64,000 nucleotides of DNA from an uncultured Flavobacteriaceae bacterium (GCA_947500435.1 CANMRV010000002.1:124001-188000); one strand, 5' to 3'. Counted from the stretch's first letter, positions 1 to 9,617 are shown. Numbers and translations: made by a program. The notes: generated from the sequence alone by a model not told the origin.

Positions 1-131
1 TTGGTACCGCAACGGAATCTTGTATTCGAATTATCTCCGAATTCAAGAAAAAAGGATTTATCAAAACTTCAGGCAAGCAAATTGGGGTTGCTGATGAGAA
101 ACAACTCCAAGATTTGATAGACGGGTTTTAA
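1..131 (+). CDS. Crp/Fnr-family transcriptional regulator, C-terminal fragment
   Basis: The window opens inside a reading frame that ends at a TAA at 129-131; its 5' part is outside. The visible 42 residues begin GTATESCIRIISEF and end KQLQDLIDGF. This resembles the recognition helix and last strands of the Crp/Fnr winged helix, where a (T/S)xxxxxR helix reads the operator. The family acts as a dimer on palindromes of the type (T)GTGA-N6-TCAC or TTGAT-N4-ATCAA. The stress-protein gene follows on the same strand. The effector domain cannot be seen, so the signal (cAMP-like, oxygen, or none) is unknown. Identification rests on this short tail alone. Confidence 0.7.
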   Translation, partial: GTATESCIRIISEFKKKGFIKTSGKQIGVADEKQLQDLIDGF

Positions 132-222
132 ATTTTTGGTCCTTTTCAAAAAGCTGACAAATGTCATAGTCTGCCTTGCACTATCCTTTTACTTTTACTT
201 CATGGATTACAATAAAAAGTGG

Positions 223-1122
223 ATGAAGAACATACTCATACCTACGGACTTTTCAGAAAATGCATGGAATGCTACGAAATATGCACTTGAACTCTTTGAA
301 AACGAAGACTGCGTTTTTCACTTGTTAAATACGTATACGCCGGCAATTGCAAGTAGTCGCTTTATGGCCGCAACTATTGATGGTGGTTCGATAGAAAATG
401 GAGCCCAACTTCAATCAAAAAGAGGGCTGCAAAATTGGGTAGAACGTATTGGTAAAACAGTTAAAAACCCAAAACATAGTTTTAAGACTATTTCTTCTTT
501 TAGCTTTCTGGTAGACGAAATCAAGGAGACCGTTGAAGAAGTAGGTATTGACTTAATTGTGACCGGTACCAAAGGAGCTTCTGGTATGGAGGAAGTTTTC
601 ATGGGAAGTAATACTGTCCGGATAATAAAGAGTGTGAAAAATTGCCCGGTTTTAGCCATTCCACGGAATTTTGAATTTACAAAACCGAAAGAAATTGCTT
701 TTGCAACAGATTTTAATAGGTTCTATACAACATCAGAACTTCAGCCGCTAATTGAAATGGCAAAGACATTTGATGCGGTAATACGTATCGTTCATGTTCA
801 GTATAAAATTGAGGCATTGACTGAATTACAGCAGTTTAATCTAAACATGTTAAGAAAATATCTCAAAGAGGTTGAGCACTATGTACATACGGTTTCAGAG
901 TTGAATTCCGTTTCAAAAACCTTGGAGGTTTTTAGTGAGGAACTCGACATTCATTTACTAGCCATGCTTAACTACCAGCATAGTTATATGGAGCGGATGA
1001 CCCGTGAACCGGTTATAAAGAGAGTTGCGTTTCATACACGGATTCCGTTGTTGGTCATCCCCGAATTGGGTATGTCTTCTACAATCAAGAAAAGTGATAC
1101 CCTAGCTACCAATTCTGCTTAA
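223..1122 (+). CDS. universal stress protein, tandem UspA domains
   Basis: Cytoplasmic protein of about 299 residues with two Usp domains. The first runs from the start through the segment DLIVTGTKGASGMEEVFMGS, the nucleotide-binding G-x2-G-x9-G(S/T) region of ATP-binding Usp proteins. The second half is more divergent and lacks a clear glycine motif, as is common in Bacteroidota two-domain Usps. I chose the ATG at 223 because MKNILIPTDFSEN is the usual family start. An ATG at 202 and a TTG at 136 are in frame upstream but add a stretch not seen in the family. The 3' end overlaps by 4 bp the convergent small membrane protein gene. A degraded copy of codons about 33-75 lies at 23190-23313. Exact role (redox or oxygen stress) is not readable; the neighbouring Crp/Fnr gene would fit. 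Confidence 0.9.
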   Translation: MKNILIPTDFSENAWNATKYALELFENEDCVFHLLNTYTPAIASSRFMAATIDGGSIENGAQLQSKRGLQNWVERIGKTVKNPKHSFKTISSFSFLVDEIKETVEEVGIDLIVTGTKGASGMEEVFMGSNTVRIIKSVKNCPVLAIPRNFEFTKPKEIAFATDFNRFYTTSELQPLIEMAKTFDAVIRIVHVQYKIEALTELQQFNLNMLRKYLKEVEHYVHTVSELNSVSKTLEVFSEELDIHLLAMLNYQHSYMERMTREPVIKRVAFHTRIPLLVIPELGMSSTIKKSDTLATNSA

Positions 1123-1343
1123 CGATAGCGCTCAATAGGAGCATCTTCATAAAAATTTTCAAACGTCTTTTGGGTTGTATAATTGTCCGTTAGAACTTTG
1201 TACACCATGTATACAACCGCACCTTGGCCTAGAACGGTAATATAGAAGACCCAGTTGAACGGAAAATTCATGGCAGCCATTATGGTAACGGTTAATAAAA
1301 CGAGGGACGTAAAACCAACCCAGAACATAGCAGTAGATTTCAT
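1119..1343 (-). CDS. small two-helix membrane protein
   Basis: A 74-residue protein with two predicted membrane segments (about residues 6-25 and 30-49), separated by a short polar turn, and a charged C-terminal tail ending APIERYR. No family recognised. It has a good ATG start with an A-rich upstream stretch and converges on the stress-protein gene with a 4-bp overlap of the 3' ends, which argues for a real compact gene. Another frame in the same place (1159-1407) gives a less membrane-like, cysteine- and arginine-rich product and is judged a shadow. Function unknown. Confidence 0.6.
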   Translation of the reverse strand: MKSTAMFWVGFTSLVLLTVTIMAAMNFPFNWVFYITVLGQGAVVYMVYKVLTDNYTTQKTFENFYEDAPIERYR

Positions 1344-1451
1344 TTTTTATTTTAAAACTACGAAAAAGTGTAATTGAATATTGGTTATTGCTAGTTAAGA
1401 GATTCATAAAAATCAGGACTGGTTAACGGTTCTAGGCTCCAAAGCTAAGTT

Positions 1452-1481
1452 TTTGAATGACTTGGTTTAGTGGTACTTTTG
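1452..1481 (+). promoter_or_regulatory. candidate Bacteroidota promoter (TTTG-N18-TACTTTTG)
   Basis: TTTG at 1452-1455 and TACTTTTG at 1474-1481, 18 bp apart, fit the -33 TTTG / -7 TAnnTTTG pattern used by the primary sigma factor of Bacteroidota. It lies 19 bp before the ATG of the thioesterase relic at 1501, so it may be the fossil promoter of that gene. Activity is not shown. Confidence 0.4.
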
Positions 1482-1500
1482 AATTTCAACACGTATTAAA

Positions 1501-1569
1501 ATGCAATCACTAAACGAGCTAATTGATTTATTAAATCTTAAGAAAATTGACTAGGCGGTTTTCGAAACG
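1501..1569 (+). pseudogene. relic of acyl-CoA thioesterase (tesB-like) N-terminus
   Basis: Reading from the ATG at 1501 gives MQSLNELIDLLNLKKID, then a TAG, then AVFET, followed by TGA codons. The intact thioesterase at 24836 begins MQTIKDLIGLLSLKKVD, Y, TIFEG. Of 22 comparable positions 11 are identical and most of the others are conservative, with the stop exactly where the intact gene has Tyr. Third codon positions differ widely, so this is an old paralogue rather than a recent copy. Similarity fades after about 1569. It sits beside the intact stress-protein gene, while a relic of the stress-protein gene sits beside the intact thioesterase locus. Confidence 0.55.
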
Positions 1570-2089
1570 GGATGATGAGGTTTCTATTAATTCTATATGA
1601 CAAAAAGCTTTCAATGAGAGTATCAATAAATTTTCAGTAATTCAGTTTCAGCAGGTAGATTCCAAATAAATATTTAACCATCTTTATCTTAATAATAATT
1701 ACATCATTTTGTGTTTATTTGATATACAATTGCAATACGGTGTACGACTTTAAATAAAAAAGATTAAAACATTGAAAGCTAAAGCGATACAGTATTTAGT
1801 TTAACTCTTGCATCCCGACGAGCCATTTTTCAAGTGGCATCAAAACACTGTTAGCTGATCTGTAGAGAGTGCTTTTTATTTTTTAATGAATTCATCTAAT
1901 AACATCTAAAAAGGTGAATGGATTGGTACGATGGTTGTGTGTAATTTTGGGAGCGGGTAGGGCTATTAACCGTCGTCTTTGCCAACAAGGTTTGTTCAAT
2001 TCAAAAGACACGTATCATGCTTAGCCACATCACTTTAGCAGGACTTGTTCTTACAAGAGACATAGATTCTTCAAGTAAAATTCGGGTGT
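1570..2089. other. 520-bp gene-free stretch
   Basis: No open frame with coding character on either strand. It is AT-rich, with scattered stops that could be further decay of the thioesterase relic, though I could not align more of it. It forms the 3' flank of the minus-strand polysaccharide operon that ends at 2090. A short CTTGT-tctt-ACAAG hairpin near 2044-2059 could be part of its terminator, but there is no convincing T-tract. Confidence 0.4.
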
Positions 2090-3382
2090 CTATTTTACTT
2101 CTTCAGTCTTTATCAAGGTGATTTTTAAAATGTTTGTGAAGACATAGGCAAAAAATAAGACTAGTGAAGGTACCATGATTATAAAATTCCTTCCCCTGCC
2201 ATCTGCTACGACAATTCCACAGGCATAAATCAAAGTAAAAACCATAATAGCTTTTATCTCAAAAGGTATTTTCTTTCTCATCAGAAAAGCTGGATATAAA
2301 CTCAGAATCCACAATACCAAAATAAACATATTAGGTATCATATAGCCATAAGCGTTTAAGTTTTGTTCCCTATAAGAAAATGGATAATGAAATAGTAATC
2401 GGCCAATATTGGATACCGTGTTTTTCAAATATTTATCGGGGTGTGCCTTCATGTTTTCAATGGCGATGGATTTAAGGGCGCTATCTCGTTCAATATGGGT
2501 CAAAGGTTCTAGCTTTAAATATACATCATGATGATTTTCAGATAACGAGCGTAGGTCTCTATATGCATTATCTGGCTGGTAATCATGATTACCACCATTT
2601 AAAGCATCTTCACTGGAGAACCAATTACCCCATTCATTGTTATATGGTGTTGACCGGTGATATAAAATTTCACCTCCTCCGGTACCTAGGTAAAATGGTT
2701 TGCCTGTTAATGAATAGGCATATATTAGGTACGGGATAATCAGTAGAAACCCTCCAATTAAAACCAAAAAAGCCTTTTTATTTTGCTTCTTCCTGTTCCA
2801 TAAAAATAGAACGCTCAATATCAATAAGCATAATCCTATTACTTGAAGGAATATTATTTTCACCAGTACTAAAAAACTTAGATACAACGAAGTAATTACG
2901 ATTTGTTCCCAATCGAGTTTTTTGCTTCGATACAATTTAAATACATGAAACAACAGCCCACATATAATCATAAATGTCAACGGTTCGGAATAAATTAGAG
3001 GCATGTAGCGCAACAACGGAGGGTAGATACCGATTAAATAGGCAAAAACAATGGCGTATTTTTCTTTGGCAAAAAATTCAATACTTTTTTTAAAGTAAAT
3101 AATGCCTATAAAAACAAATAGGGCATTTAAAAATTTAAGAATTAGTAAGCTGGAGTTTATAGCCACAAATGGCGCAATGACCATAGGATAGCCAGGCCCA
3201 TTACGCAAGTCTGGATTACTTCCATCCGTATAATAGCCATGGGTTAAATTGGTCGCGTAAGCCATATGTCTGCTTTCGTCACCGGCCAATTCATTATTGG
3301 AAAATAAAAGAACCACGATAATATAGAGAAGCAATAAAGGAAAAAATGGTACTAGACTCTTCAGCAGCGAATTTTTTTTCAT
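2090..3382 (-). CDS. GT39-like (GT-C fold) polyprenyl-phosphate-sugar glycosyltransferase
   Basis: Integral membrane protein of 430 residues with about ten hydrophobic segments. A first helix (residues 10-28) is followed by an external loop carrying the acidic pair D35-E36 in GDESRH. This matches the catalytic acidic loop of GT-C enzymes such as PMT and ArnT, which move a sugar from a polyprenyl-phosphate donor on the periplasmic face. A large soluble loop (about 240-320) is also typical. It is last in a four-gene minus-strand operon, 5 bp after a DPM1-like GT2 that would make exactly such a lipid-linked donor. The sugar and acceptor are unknown; the acceptor is probably the nearby exopolysaccharide or a glycolipid. 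Family assignment is from topology and the acidic motif only. Confidence 0.65.
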   Translation of the reverse strand: MKKNSLLKSLVPFFPLLLLYIIVVLLFSNNELAGDESRHMAYATNLTHGYYTDGSNPDLRNGPGYPMVIAPFVAINSSLLILKFLNALFVFIGIIYFKKSIEFFAKEKYAIVFAYLIGIYPPLLRYMPLIYSEPLTFMIICGLLFHVFKLYRSKKLDWEQIVITSLYLSFLVLVKIIFLQVIGLCLLILSVLFLWNRKKQNKKAFLVLIGGFLLIIPYLIYAYSLTGKPFYLGTGGGEILYHRSTPYNNEWGNWFSSEDALNGGNHDYQPDNAYRDLRSLSENHHDVYLKLEPLTHIERDSALKSIAIENMKAHPDKYLKNTVSNIGRLLFHYPFSYREQNLNAYGYMIPNMFILVLWILSLYPAFLMRKKIPFEIKAIMVFTLIYACGIVVADGRGRNFIIMVPSLVLFFAYVFTNILKITLIKTEEVK

Positions 3383-3387
3383 GCTCT

Positions 3388-4476
3388 TTATAATCCTTTA
3401 GTCGACTTTAGAATAGATGTATTCAAATGAAACAGTTCATCAAAGTACCTTTTCTTTTGTAATGAAATGAACCCTAGACCAAGAAATTGTATGGCCGCTA
3501 CAAATACGAAACCACCTATTAAAAAAGCATGTGGACGTTTATTATATGCAGCAGCAACGGCCTCTGAGAACATGTCGTCAAAAAACTCACCTGATGCTTG
3601 AATTTCCGGATATATCGCATATACGTGATAAAATATCCAACCAATCATATACAAGGATGCGACTAATAGTAGCAATCCGATTATCATGAAAAATCCATAA
3701 GGCCTAAAGATAAAACTCGACATTAAACCGTTACGAATTCCTTTGAAAATACTAACACTTGATGTTCTATTCTCCCCATATTCTAATTGTAAGGTCCAAT
3801 CTAAATGGCCAGGAACTTCAATGATACGTCCTCTTAGGATACGGGCTTTTTGAATGATTTCAGGATTTATTGAATAGGTACTGGTCTTAAGGTTTAGAGT
3901 ATCAAGAAATTCTTTTTTATACGCCCGGGCCATACCAGTAAAGCTATGTATATTTATTCCTGAGGTAAAGCGCATAATTTTATTGAGAACTTTACTCATA
4001 AGCAACCTATGGAAAGGTATATTGGTTGTTCTGCCTCCTTTCATGTAAGGTGAAGCAATTACGATATCCGCATCTTTATCAATAGCTTCGTCTACCATTG
4101 TCTCAACATGATCGGGGCCAAAACTGAGGTCAATATCAAGTACAACAATGTACTCCCCTTTTGCGATTTTAAATCCAGCACGTAACGCACCCCCTAAATT
4201 CTTATTTACCTTATTATGATGTACAGAGACATTTGGTAGGGTTTGCGTGAGCTCTTCCGCGATTCTTGCAGTTGCATCTTTGCTACCATCATTCACTATT
4301 AAAATGTCCCAATCATATTTTTCGTTTAGCGAGCTCATATGATTAGTGAGAATGGTCAGACTATCAGAAATAATGGCTTCTTCGTTATAGGCTGGTAAAA
4401 GAATAGTAACAGTAGGTTTTGTTATTGGAGCACTTGGTCCATGCATCTTTTCGAGTGGTTTGTACTGTGTTTCCAT
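3388..4476 (-). CDS. GT2 family glycosyltransferase, polyprenyl-phosphate sugar synthase type
   Basis: A 362-residue GT-A fold enzyme. The family 2 signatures are present: TILLPAYNEE (residues 24-33), VNDGSKDAT (61-69) and the metal-binding DID at 114-116. Two membrane segments (about 262-288 and 318-340) lie at the C-terminus, the layout of dolichyl/undecaprenyl-phosphate glucose or mannose synthases (DPM1/GtrB-like). The expected reaction is transfer of a hexose from a nucleotide sugar to polyprenyl phosphate on the cytoplasmic face. The following gene encodes a GT-C enzyme of the type that uses such donors. An 87-bp gap separates it from the deacetylase gene upstream. The sugar is not predictable here. 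Confidence 0.82.
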   Translation of the reverse strand: METQYKPLEKMHGPSAPITKPTVTILLPAYNEEAIISDSLTILTNHMSSLNEKYDWDILIVNDGSKDATARIAEELTQTLPNVSVHHNKVNKNLGGALRAGFKIAKGEYIVVLDIDLSFGPDHVETMVDEAIDKDADIVIASPYMKGGRTTNIPFHRLLMSKVLNKIMRFTSGINIHSFTGMARAYKKEFLDTLNLKTSTYSINPEIIQKARILRGRIIEVPGHLDWTLQLEYGENRTSSVSIFKGIRNGLMSSFIFRPYGFFMIIGLLLLVASLYMIGWIFYHVYAIYPEIQASGEFFDDMFSEAVAAAYNKRPHAFLIGGFVFVAAIQFLGLGFISLQKKRYFDELFHLNTSILKSTKGL

Positions 4477-4563
4477 ATCTTAATTATAATTGCTTATTCT
4501 GCCTTTTTGATACTAGTATTCAATACACTATTTAGGCGTAACGATTGATATAGTATTCTTTTA

Positions 4564-5511
4564 TCAAATAATTTGAGCCTTCTTACTTATTTCGGCTGCA
4601 TGTTCTTCCATGGTCACTAAAGTAAAATGTTTGGCAAAAATTTTGATTACCTTTTTGAAAATTGCCGACTTAGTATGGCTTGGAACATTCATTCCTGGGA
4701 AAAATTCCATTCCCGTAATCATATCACCTCCTAAAAGGTCTGTAGGATGTATTAAAAAATTGAGGGGAGTTCTCGTGAGTTTACAAAGATATACGGCGCA
4801 TTTCAAATAAAAAAACATTAATTGTTTCGAAAAACCACTAAGATATACCAGATAAGTTAGGTGAATCGGGACCCTAAATAGGGGCATTGTCGTCACCGGC
4901 ATTTCCAACAATTTTCTCTTATTTTTCAACTTCCAGAAGTATGGTTTTAGTTTCATGAACCCATCAGAAAATTTTCCAAAGAGTTCTTTTCTTTCCTTTT
5001 TTTGCTCTTCTGTTAAATTAGAAGTTTTAAAATAATACATTCTCGCTAATGGCCCTATGATGGTTGGAAAAGTAGATGAGTCATAAATGTATCCCTTCTC
5101 TTCCAAAACCTCCAACAAAGTTTCGTTCCAAGTAAATCCAGGTCCACGAAATCCTTTAGGTTCTTGACCACTTACTGATTTGATAATAGCGTGGGATTTT
5201 TCAATCTCATCTTCCAATTCCTCTCTGGTATACAGGTGAAGAAAGGTCTCATGTTTAAAGGAATGATTGGCTATTTCGTGACCGGCATCAGCAATCATTC
5301 TTATATATTTCTGGTTGAGTTCCACAGCAGCGTCTTGACCCACAATAAAAAATGTCAGCTTGAGGTTCAATTCTCTTAATAACTCTAAGATATAGGGAAC
5401 AAAAATGTCCAAATACGATGGGTATCCTTCCCAGCCTTCGGCACCGTTATTCTTCATGTAAGACCATTTATTATCTAGATCTAGAGAAAGACTTGCTATT
5501 GGTCTGCCCAT
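4564..5511 (-). CDS. polysaccharide deacetylase (NodB/CE4 family)
   Basis: A 315-residue protein with no signal peptide and the NodB homology domain over about residues 5-180. Visible motifs are SLDLDN (D11, D13; first catalytic/metal motif), NHSFKHE with metal ligands H83 and H87, and RGPGF (R122), the usual third motif. It is expected to remove N- or O-acetyl groups from a sugar, with a divalent metal. Because no export signal is seen, it may act on a lipid-linked precursor or monosaccharide unit in the cytoplasm. The gene starts 4 bp after the stop of the FAD oxidoreductase, so the two are probably translationally coupled. Confidence 0.82.
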   Translation of the reverse strand: MGRPIASLSLDLDNKWSYMKNNGAEGWEGYPSYLDIFVPYILELLRELNLKLTFFIVGQDAAVELNQKYIRMIADAGHEIANHSFKHETFLHLYTREELEDEIEKSHAIIKSVSGQEPKGFRGPGFTWNETLLEVLEEKGYIYDSSTFPTIIGPLARMYYFKTSNLTEEQKKERKELFGKFSDGFMKLKPYFWKLKNKRKLLEMPVTTMPLFRVPIHLTYLVYLSGFSKQLMFFYLKCAVYLCKLTRTPLNFLIHPTDLLGGDMITGMEFFPGMNVPSHTKSAIFKKVIKIFAKHFTLVTMEEHAAEISKKAQII

Positions 5512-5515
5512 GTTC

Positions 5516-6916
5516 CTATACGGTATTAGATGTTGCCTTTGTTTTTAATTCTGATTTAAATTGCTCTACAAACGAATTTACGTGTGTTACCACAAAATTG
5601 TTGTTGACAGAATTATTTACAAATTGAGAGGTATTAAGTACAAAAAAGTCGGGGTGCTTTGTTTTGATTTTCGGAACTATATTCGAGTAATTCAAAACTT
5701 GTAAGGGTTGTACTTTAAATGCTCTATTGATATGGGAGGAGACTATATCGTCACTCTTTAACTCAGGATAAAGATCTCGAATTCCTGCCATAAATATGGT
5801 CTCAATCTCTTCATCAGACATGGCCCAGTATTGATGTTTCGAAGGAATATACTTCGGAAAATAGGTGATATACTCCCCAGCGGTCTCATCTTGATTCACC
5901 AAAGAGCTAATACCAATTACTCCTGTAAAGGGTGTATCTACATCGCCCATATTCAATACATAGAATGGGGTAAGTGGTTTTTTTGTAATCAATACCAAAC
6001 AAACAACGCCGAGATACTCTATGGGTGTATCGTTTTTTACGATTTCACAAAGTTCTGGAGAGGTTACTTGTTCTAGAACATTGATAGGTGCTGTAAAGAT
6101 TACTTTATCAAAATATTCTACCTTATCATCGTATTGCACTTCCATGCCACCTGTTTCCAAAGGCCTAATGCCTTGTATAGACGTATTTAGAGCGATGCTC
6201 GAGTTGTTTTTAGTTAGCGAATGTTCCAAGCGGTCAAAGACTGTTTTATAACCTCCAGAAACGTACCCCATATAATCCTTTTCCACAGGATGTTCTCTTG
6301 CTTTGAACAATCTGCGGATATACGTCCAGATAAAAACTGCTGACACTCGTTTATAGTTTTCACCAAGTTTGGCCAATAATAAGGGCTCCCAGAATTTATT
6401 GAAATTTTTCCTGCCACCCATTCGTATCAACCAATCCTTTACCGTGACCTTTTCAAGCTTTTTCCAATTGCTGATTCTGCCGCCGTAAAAAATGGTGAAT
6501 ACAAGTCTAACTTTATCCCAAATATTTAAAAGTGGAAACATTAAAAATTCCTTAGGACTGTTTAAGGAATGAAAAGATTTATTTACATAATAACCGGTAA
6601 AAGAACGACTCCAATTTAAACTTTCTTCAAGACCGATATCTTTGATAAGGTTTATTAAACTTCCATCAGTTGGCACTATTACGTGATAAAATTTATCCCA
6701 AGTAAAGTTACCGTAATCATAGTGGGTTGACAAACCACCTAACTGCGAATTGCTTTCAAATACCTTTGCCGAGGCATTCAGCTCTGATACTCTGTAGGCG
6801 AGCGCCATTCCCATTAATCCTCCACCGATGATACCTACCTTTATTTTATCGGACTTTGAATCGGGGGAATTTTGGAGATTTTCGATTTTACTATATGCAA
6901 CATTTTGTGCATTCAT
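5516..6916 (-). CDS. NAD(P)/FAD-dependent oxidoreductase (amine oxidase / protoporphyrinogen-oxidase-like)
   Basis: A 466-residue flavoprotein. Residues 26-60 hold a Rossmann dinucleotide fold, VGIIGGGLMGMALA, followed by the acidic strand end VFES and the GG doublet of the flavin amine oxidase superfamily. Its overall pattern matches the NAD(P)-binding FAD proteins often found in cell-surface polysaccharide loci and distantly related to UDP-galactopyranose mutase and HemG/PPOX. It probably oxidises or isomerises a sugar or sugar-nucleotide, but the substrate is unknown. It is first in the minus-strand operon 6916-2090; its start faces the 1.1-kb gap that separates it from the divergent assembly operon. 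Confidence 0.72.
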   Translation of the reverse strand: MNAQNVAYSKIENLQNSPDSKSDKIKVGIIGGGLMGMALAYRVSELNASAKVFESNSQLGGLSTHYDYGNFTWDKFYHVIVPTDGSLINLIKDIGLEESLNWSRSFTGYYVNKSFHSLNSPKEFLMFPLLNIWDKVRLVFTIFYGGRISNWKKLEKVTVKDWLIRMGGRKNFNKFWEPLLLAKLGENYKRVSAVFIWTYIRRLFKAREHPVEKDYMGYVSGGYKTVFDRLEHSLTKNNSSIALNTSIQGIRPLETGGMEVQYDDKVEYFDKVIFTAPINVLEQVTSPELCEIVKNDTPIEYLGVVCLVLITKKPLTPFYVLNMGDVDTPFTGVIGISSLVNQDETAGEYITYFPKYIPSKHQYWAMSDEEIETIFMAGIRDLYPELKSDDIVSSHINRAFKVQPLQVLNYSNIVPKIKTKHPDFFVLNTSQFVNNSVNNNFVVTHVNSFVEQFKSELKTKATSNTV

Positions 6917-8015
6917 ATTTTCATGAGTGTGTTGGTTGTCATTAGAATCCGTAATCTGGTTTCATTTAATCAAAAGCGCCTTTTAGTCGCTTTTCATTTT
7001 ATAGTGGTTGCCCTATTTTAAGGGGCTTTTTACTAAATCGATACCTGAAAATCTTGATCTTTATCTGTAGTTGAGAATGTTCAATTAACGAAGATATAGC
7101 TGTGGTCAAGATGAATAAAAAAAAATAGATTAAATACTTATATATCCCTCATAAAGCTTGTGCGCTAATAACTGTTGTTTAATTCAAATGATTGACAGTT
7201 CGATAATTCATCTTACTATTCTTAATAAACGTTTGCTTATTTGGAGGTGGAAAGCTGCCTTTAAAGAAGGGGTTTTTCTAACGAACTATTTTGAATTAAA
7301 AATCATAAGTATATCAAAGTTATATATAGCAGGTAAAAGTAACAATTCTTCTTCAAGGTTTTTCTTTTAGAAGAACTATGCGGTTTGCCAAATTCCACAA
7401 AAAATTTGTTTTAAAACCAATTTACCAGTAATCTTTTGAACAATAAAACCGCTTCCGTCAGTAAACCAATGAAAACCTTAATTTTTACCAATTTAGTTTA
7501 ATTACCAACTATTACTCCCTTCCTCTTTCGGGTCCTAGGTTTAGTAGTAAACTAAGTCGATTTCTATATGCTATAATAGTCATACAAACGATTTTTGAGT
7601 CTTTAGTCTATTAATTTAGCACCTTTTGTGACATAGAACTTCCTTTGTTTAGACGGATTAAACCAAACCATCGCAAAAATGTAAAAAAAATGTAAAAATA
7701 TACTGAATAAGGAATATGTGATAAATAGAATGTATAATTTCTTATTTGTCTAATTATCTGATTTTATTGTAAGAACAATAGGTTCTGATAAAATTAGGCG
7801 CAAAACGCGGTATTTTACTTACATTTATAAAGTTTGTTTTTTATTGATTTAAAGCACTAACCAAAGGCTCTTTCCATTTAAAACAAGAAATTTTTATCCA
7901 TTTTTTATGAAGTTTTATCCTTCATATTCAGGCCTTGATAAAATTTATTGATTCGTTAATAATTTTTAATAGTTAATCATATTATGCTCTTTTAAGTTGC
8001 GTAAAACCTATAATA
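6917..8015. other. 1.1-kb divergent intergenic region between two polysaccharide operons
   Basis: Very AT-rich spacer between the FAD oxidoreductase (minus) and the glycosylphosphotransferase (plus). A 70-codon open frame at 7158-7370 has no recognisable similarity, an atypical composition and no context, and I do not accept it as a gene. Several A/T runs and a doubled tgtaaaaa motif near 7680-7700 occur. It must hold two promoters and probably a long 5' leader, but no TTTG / TAnnTTTG pair is clean enough to mark. No JUMPstart-like element recognised. Confidence 0.5.
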
Positions 8016-9407
8016 ATGAATTCAAAGAATAGATACATTCTGATTAAGCTACTCTCATTTGAGTTCGTCTTATTGAATTTGATATTGGTTATGTTTCTCT
8101 TTTTAAGGCTACCTGAATTCTCATTTAGTGATGTGTCTTTTTTAAAGAAGATGACATTGCTCATTTTTATATACAACATAAGTTGGTTGTTCATTATTTT
8201 ATATATCAGGGATAAGGAGTTTTATTTTGATTCTGATTACAACTACATAAAAAGCATACTAACGTCCGTATTTTTCTTTGTCGGGTTCGTCGTCACTTTA
8301 GTAATACTTTTGAAGATTAGGTATTTCAATCGCTCCACATTCATTATACCTATTTTCATTTTTTCCTATCTTAATTTTGTAAGCCACAAGTACCTCTTAA
8401 AATACCTAAAGAAAAAAAGCTCAAAGCTCTATTCCAATACACTACTGATAGGTACAGCTCTTGAATCTTCAAAACTTATCGGGTTTACGAAAGGAATGGC
8501 TCGCTATGGCTATCTTTTGTTAGGGTATTTAGAAGATAGTAAGAAGCAATCGAAGAATGTGCTTAACATGAGTATTTATGGCAACATCAATGATTTTTCA
8601 GATGTTTTGACCAACCACTCCATAGATGAGGTTTTGATAGCATTATCGGAACTTGAGGAAAGCAAAATCAGGGAGCTGATAAAAATCGCCGATAGTTTCG
8701 GGGTTCGTGTCAAACTAATTCCTGACAACCCTCAGCTCATGGCGAAAAAATTTAGAGCGAGTACGATCGGTGATTTTGCGGTTTACAAACTTCGTCAATC
8801 CCCATTAGATAATTTTAACACAACGATGGTAAAAAGCTTATTTGACTTTTGCTTTGCATTGTTGACAATCCTTTTGCTATCTCCCATATATCTAATCATA
8901 AGTATTTTAATTTTAATAGATTCCAAAGGGCCCGTTTTTTATAGACCTTATAGAAAAGGGGAATCAGGTAAAACATTTAAATGCTATAAGTTCAGGACAA
9001 TGTCTGTTTGTGATAATCCTTTGAATGGAACAAAATCTACAATCATAAATGATCCAAGAATAACCCGAATTGGCAAGTTCTTACGAAAAAGTGATTTAGA
9101 TGAGTTACCACAGTTTTTTAATGTCTTGAGAGGGGAAATGAGTGTAATCGGGCCAAGACCACATAGAATTAATTTACAAGACGATTTTAGGAAAAGTGTA
9201 AATGATTATATGGTGAGAAGTTATGTAAAACCTGGAATTACTGGTTGGGCGCAAGTCAATGGATGGAGAGGACCTACGGTTACCCCTGAAGAAAAAAATC
9301 AACGGATAAAACATGATCTATGGTATATTGAAAATTGGAGTTTCTGGCTCGATATAAAAATTGTTTTCCTAACTCTTTTCGGTAGACATCGAAAAAACGC
9401 ATTTTAA
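8016..9407 (+). CDS. exopolysaccharide polyprenyl glycosylphosphotransferase (WcaJ-like)
   Basis: Starts polysaccharide repeat-unit synthesis by moving a sugar-1-phosphate (often glucose or galactose) from a UDP-sugar to undecaprenyl phosphate at the inner membrane. The 463-residue protein has four N-terminal membrane helices (within residues 8-135), a Rossmann-like CoA-binding-type domain (about 140-250) and a fifth hydrophobic segment (about 275-300). The C-terminal bacterial sugar-transferase domain follows, with KCYKFRTM, KSDLDELPQFFNVLRG, GPRPH and KPGITGWAQVNG, the signatures of the family. Length is typical. First gene of the plus-strand assembly operon; the ATG at 8016 is the first in frame. 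Confidence 0.93.
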   Translation: MNSKNRYILIKLLSFEFVLLNLILVMFLFLRLPEFSFSDVSFLKKMTLLIFIYNISWLFIILYIRDKEFYFDSDYNYIKSILTSVFFFVGFVVTLVILLKIRYFNRSTFIIPIFIFSYLNFVSHKYLLKYLKKKSSKLYSNTLLIGTALESSKLIGFTKGMARYGYLLLGYLEDSKKQSKNVLNMSIYGNINDFSDVLTNHSIDEVLIALSELEESKIRELIKIADSFGVRVKLIPDNPQLMAKKFRASTIGDFAVYKLRQSPLDNFNTTMVKSLFDFCFALLTILLLSPIYLIISILILIDSKGPVFYRPYRKGESGKTFKCYKFRTMSVCDNPLNGTKSTIINDPRITRIGKFLRKSDLDELPQFFNVLRGEMSVIGPRPHRINLQDDFRKSVNDYMVRSYVKPGITGWAQVNGWRGPTVTPEEKNQRIKHDLWYIENWSFWLDIKIVFLTLFGRHRKNAF

Positions 9408-9617
9408 ATTTAAGACACCAAATATTATGTAAAAAAGATTCAGACAACCCTAAAGCAAATAAAACATTGTGCAACCTACTTTAGAACATTGTTGTAAAAC
9501 GACAGCAATAATTGATAAATCGATAATTGGAATAGTCAAGCGGTTATAGAACGACTTTTTAATTATTCAGAAATAAAACAAGTTGTCTTTGCCTAAGAAT
9601 CTGATTTCTAAATTGAT

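Noticed and set aside
1159..1407. Alternative minus-strand frame overlapping the small membrane protein
   Set aside because: Product is rich in Cys, Arg and Tyr without order, while the other frame gives two clean membrane helices.
7158..7370. 70-codon open frame in the divergent gap between polysaccharide operons
   Set aside because: Atypical composition, no recognisable domain, no operon context; AT-rich sequence easily gives such frames.
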